6,942 bases of DNA, taken from NCBI GenBank assembly GCA_003021325.1, contig PXQM01000031.1:1-6942 (forward strand). The letters are read 5' to 3'. Under the pieces are notes generated by a model. The model was given only the letters and a program-made list of their open reading frames with translations, did not search any database and was not told the DNA's origin. The first letter of the stretch is position 1, and each line of letters opens with the position of its first letter. This DNA comes from Halobacteriales archaeon QH_10_70_21. Lineage in GTDB: Archaea; Halobacteriota; Halobacteria; Halobacteriales; Haloarculaceae. The translations under genes and the position numbers were made by a program. Positions 5,198-6,942 of the stretch are shown here, one piece after another.

Positions 5198-6921
5198 GAC
5201 GGGGCGGCGTCCTCGTGCACGAACACCACCATCCCGTCGAAGTACGATCCGCCGGTGGTGCGGTGGAGGAAGCCGTACCGCTCGTAGTCGTCGGAGAGCC
5301 GCGCCTCGAGGTCGTCGTCGACGGCCAGGTCCTCGGGGGCGGTCCGGCACTCGACCGTCCGCTGGCGGGTGCAGTCAGCCTCCGCGACCACGACGGGCGG
5401 GAGCTCGTCGGGAATCGCCCCGGGGCCCTGGGCGCAGGTCACCGACGCGTCGGCGCGGTCGACGTACCACGCCCACGGGAGCGTCCGGGTCCAGCGGATG
5501 CACCCGGGGCTCCGGAACCCGCCGTCGTCGACGAACTCGTCGCCGCCGTAGAACAGCACGTCGGGGTCGCCGTCGTGGGCGGCGGCGACCGCCGCGGTCC
5601 GGTCGGCCGGCTCGCGCGTCTCCTGTTGGGGCTGGGCGAACTGCACCAGGTCGTTGTCCGGGCTTGCCGGGTCGACGAACGCGGCCGAGACGCCGCCGAC
5701 GACCACCTGACCGACGACGAGCAACAGGAGGATGCCGACGATACCGACGCTGACGCGGTCGTCGCCGTCGAGCGCCTCGCGGCCGACGTCGACGAGCGTC
5801 CGGAGGCCGACCGCCGCCGGCACCGAGAGCGGGACCAGGGCGTTGACGATTATCCACGCCCCCCAGATGTCGGTCCCCAGCGGGTAGCCGACGACGCTGG
5901 CGAACCCCCAGTAGCTGCAGCCGAGCACGAGCCGCCGGGCCTCGCTGCGGCGCGACAGCTCCGCGAGGAAGCCGACGACGGAGAGGGCGACGAGCGCGCC
6001 GGCGTACTCGAGGCTCGTCCCCAGGAACCGCTCGAGGAGGCGTCGGTAGGCGGCCAGGTCCTTCTCCTCCCCCTGGCCGAACCAGTACTCCATCCCCTCG
6101 ACGATGTCGCCCCACGTCGCCCCGGCGGTCGCCCCGATGTTCCCGGTCCACAGCCCGGCGTCGCCGCCGCGGGGCGTATAGAGGAAGACGACGAGGAGGC
6201 CGCCGACCAGGACGGAGCCGAGCAGCCCGGCGCCGAGCCGGCGCCGGCGCCGTCTCGCGTCGGGGCCACGGAGGTAGGTGTCCCGGTACCCCTCGAGGAG
6301 TGGACGCAGCCGCGAGCTGGTGCCGAACGGCGGCACGAGGCCGAAGCGGACGCCGGCGACGAGGAGCGTTGCCGCACCCAGCCAGCAGAGCACGTAGACG
6401 ACGGCGTTCTCCTTGGCGCCGAAGCCGAGCGCGAGGAACGCGGCGGCGACGAAGAGGTAGCCGCGCCCGTCGCCGTCGTACCAGCGGACGAGGGCCGCGA
6501 AGGAGACGAAACAGAACGCCGCGACCAGCACCGTCGAGCGCGCGAACCGCGAGTAGTACAGCAGTATCGGGTCGAAGGCGAGGAGCGCGGCCAGGGCGAC
6601 GGTCTCGACGTCGCCGAGGTGGCGACGGAACCGAAGCGCCACGAGCGGTAGCAGGCCGCCGACGACGGCGACCGGCGCCCGCATCACGAAGTCCGAGGCG
6701 CCGACCGTCGCGAACAGCGGCCGGTGGAGGTGCTGCATCAGCGGGCCGTGGACGATGTACCGGTAGCTGGTCTCGCCGGTCCGGAGGTAGTCCAGCCCCC
6801 ACCAGGCGACGCGGGCCTCGTCGAAGTGGGCGACCCGCGACCCGAGCAGGACGAACCGGGCCACGAGCGCGACGGCGGTGACGGCGAGGACGACCCGGAC
6901 GGTCCGGTCGCCGTAGCTCAT
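5143..6921 (-). CDS. agl23: flippase activity-associated protein Agl23 (TIGR03663 family), GT-C-like membrane protein
   Basis: A 592-residue minus-strand protein that I recognise as the TIGR03663 family, named Agl23 in haloarchaea and related to dolichyl-phosphate-mannose mannosyltransferases (PMT/GT-C fold). Visible are a first membrane helix (about 8-27) followed by the GT-C type acidic pair in HFDE (32-35), then the family segment YRYIVHGPL (53-61), DPILLYYSRFAR (117-128) and KEN (170-172). Further hydrophobic helices run to about residue 420. A run of six Arg in a cytoplasmic loop precedes one of them. The C-terminal 170 or so residues are a soluble, acidic and probably extracytoplasmic domain with several Cys. 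The ATG at 6919-6921 places the first helix at a normal distance, and upstream sequence is cut by the window edge, so an operon cannot be judged. The natural stop may be earlier: the last 17 residues lie antisense to the permease gene and look non-conserved. Exact activity is unproven; a role in N-glycosylation or lipid-linked sugar flipping is family knowledge. Confidence 0.85.
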   Translation of the reverse strand: MSYGDRTVRVVLAVTAVALVARFVLLGSRVAHFDEARVAWWGLDYLRTGETSYRYIVHGPLMQHLHRPLFATVGASDFVMRAPVAVVGGLLPLVALRFRRHLGDVETVALAALLAFDPILLYYSRFARSTVLVAAFCFVSFAALVRWYDGDGRGYLFVAAAFLALGFGAKENAVVYVLCWLGAATLLVAGVRFGLVPPFGTSSRLRPLLEGYRDTYLRGPDARRRRRRLGAGLLGSVLVGGLLVVFLYTPRGGDAGLWTGNIGATAGATWGDIVEGMEYWFGQGEEKDLAAYRRLLERFLGTSLEYAGALVALSVVGFLAELSRRSEARRLVLGCSYWGFASVVGYPLGTDIWGAWIIVNALVPLSVPAAVGLRTLVDVGREALDGDDRVSVGIVGILLLLVVGQVVVGGVSAAFVDPASPDNDLVQFAQPQQETREPADRTAAVAAAHDGDPDVLFYGGDEFVDDGGFRSPGCIRWTRTLPWAWYVDRADASVTCAQGPGAIPDELPPVVVAEADCTRQRTVECRTAPEDLAVDDDLEARLSDDYERYGFLHRTTGGSYFDGMVVFVHEDAAPSQSASARAFRSQRGPARR

Positions 6922-6942
6922 CGCCGGGCGTCGACGACGGGC

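Noticed and set aside
4142..5350. A 402-residue minus-strand frame antisense to the permease
   Set aside because: It is dominated by Arg, Asp, Glu and Pro without recognisable motifs, while the plus strand codes for a clear membrane protein.
6225..6255. Palindromic GGCGCC/CCGGCG-rich stretch as a possible hairpin or regulatory element
   Set aside because: It codes for an Arg-rich cytoplasmic loop (six Arg) of the Agl23-type protein; codon bias explains the self-complementarity.
3817..6651. A 944-residue plus-strand open frame over the permease and the Agl23-type gene
   Set aside because: It is Arg/Pro/Ala-rich then acidic low-complexity text, lies out of frame or antisense to two genes with clear family motifs, and is an effect of few stop codons at high G+C.

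Overview
The window looks like a chromosomal piece of a haloarchaeon (class Halobacteria). By eye it is about 70% G+C, with third codon positions almost always G or C. The proteins are rich in Asp and Glu, several genes appear to be leaderless with a weak TATA-like element about 25-30 bases before the start, and the gene families present are ones I associate with haloarchaea. I cannot name a genus. No RNA gene, insertion sequence, CRISPR array or phage gene was found, and I see no undescribed defence or mobile system.

Left part (1-2960), plus strand except for the last item: the C-terminal part of a PHP-domain metal-dependent phosphoesterase broken by a one-base frameshift near 280; a tiny two-helix membrane protein; a CorA-family divalent-cation channel; a DsbA/FrnE-type thiol oxidoreductase; a very small haloarchaeal protein with an apparent premature stop; and, on the minus strand, the C-terminal stub of a short-chain dehydrogenase.

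Right part (3030-6921): an ABC-2 type exporter made of an ATPase and a roughly 12-helix permease, joined by an ATGA overlap. Convergent to it is a long membrane protein of the TIGR03663/Agl23 type, related to GT-C glycosyltransferases and linked to N-glycosylation or lipid-linked sugar handling. These genes are intact.

The main observation is how many point lesions fall in the left part. One base at 753 appears to remove both the stop codon of the small membrane gene and the start codon of corA. The CorA signature GMN reads GTN. The natural corA stop appears to read CAG. A conserved-looking Trp codon in the small protein reads TGA. The phosphoesterase has lost one G. These lesions could be real decay or consensus errors in a draft or metagenome assembly, and the sequence alone cannot separate the two. 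The genes do not form one obvious pathway: the exporter pair is an operon, the small membrane gene and corA were probably translationally coupled, and the rest are probably independent units.
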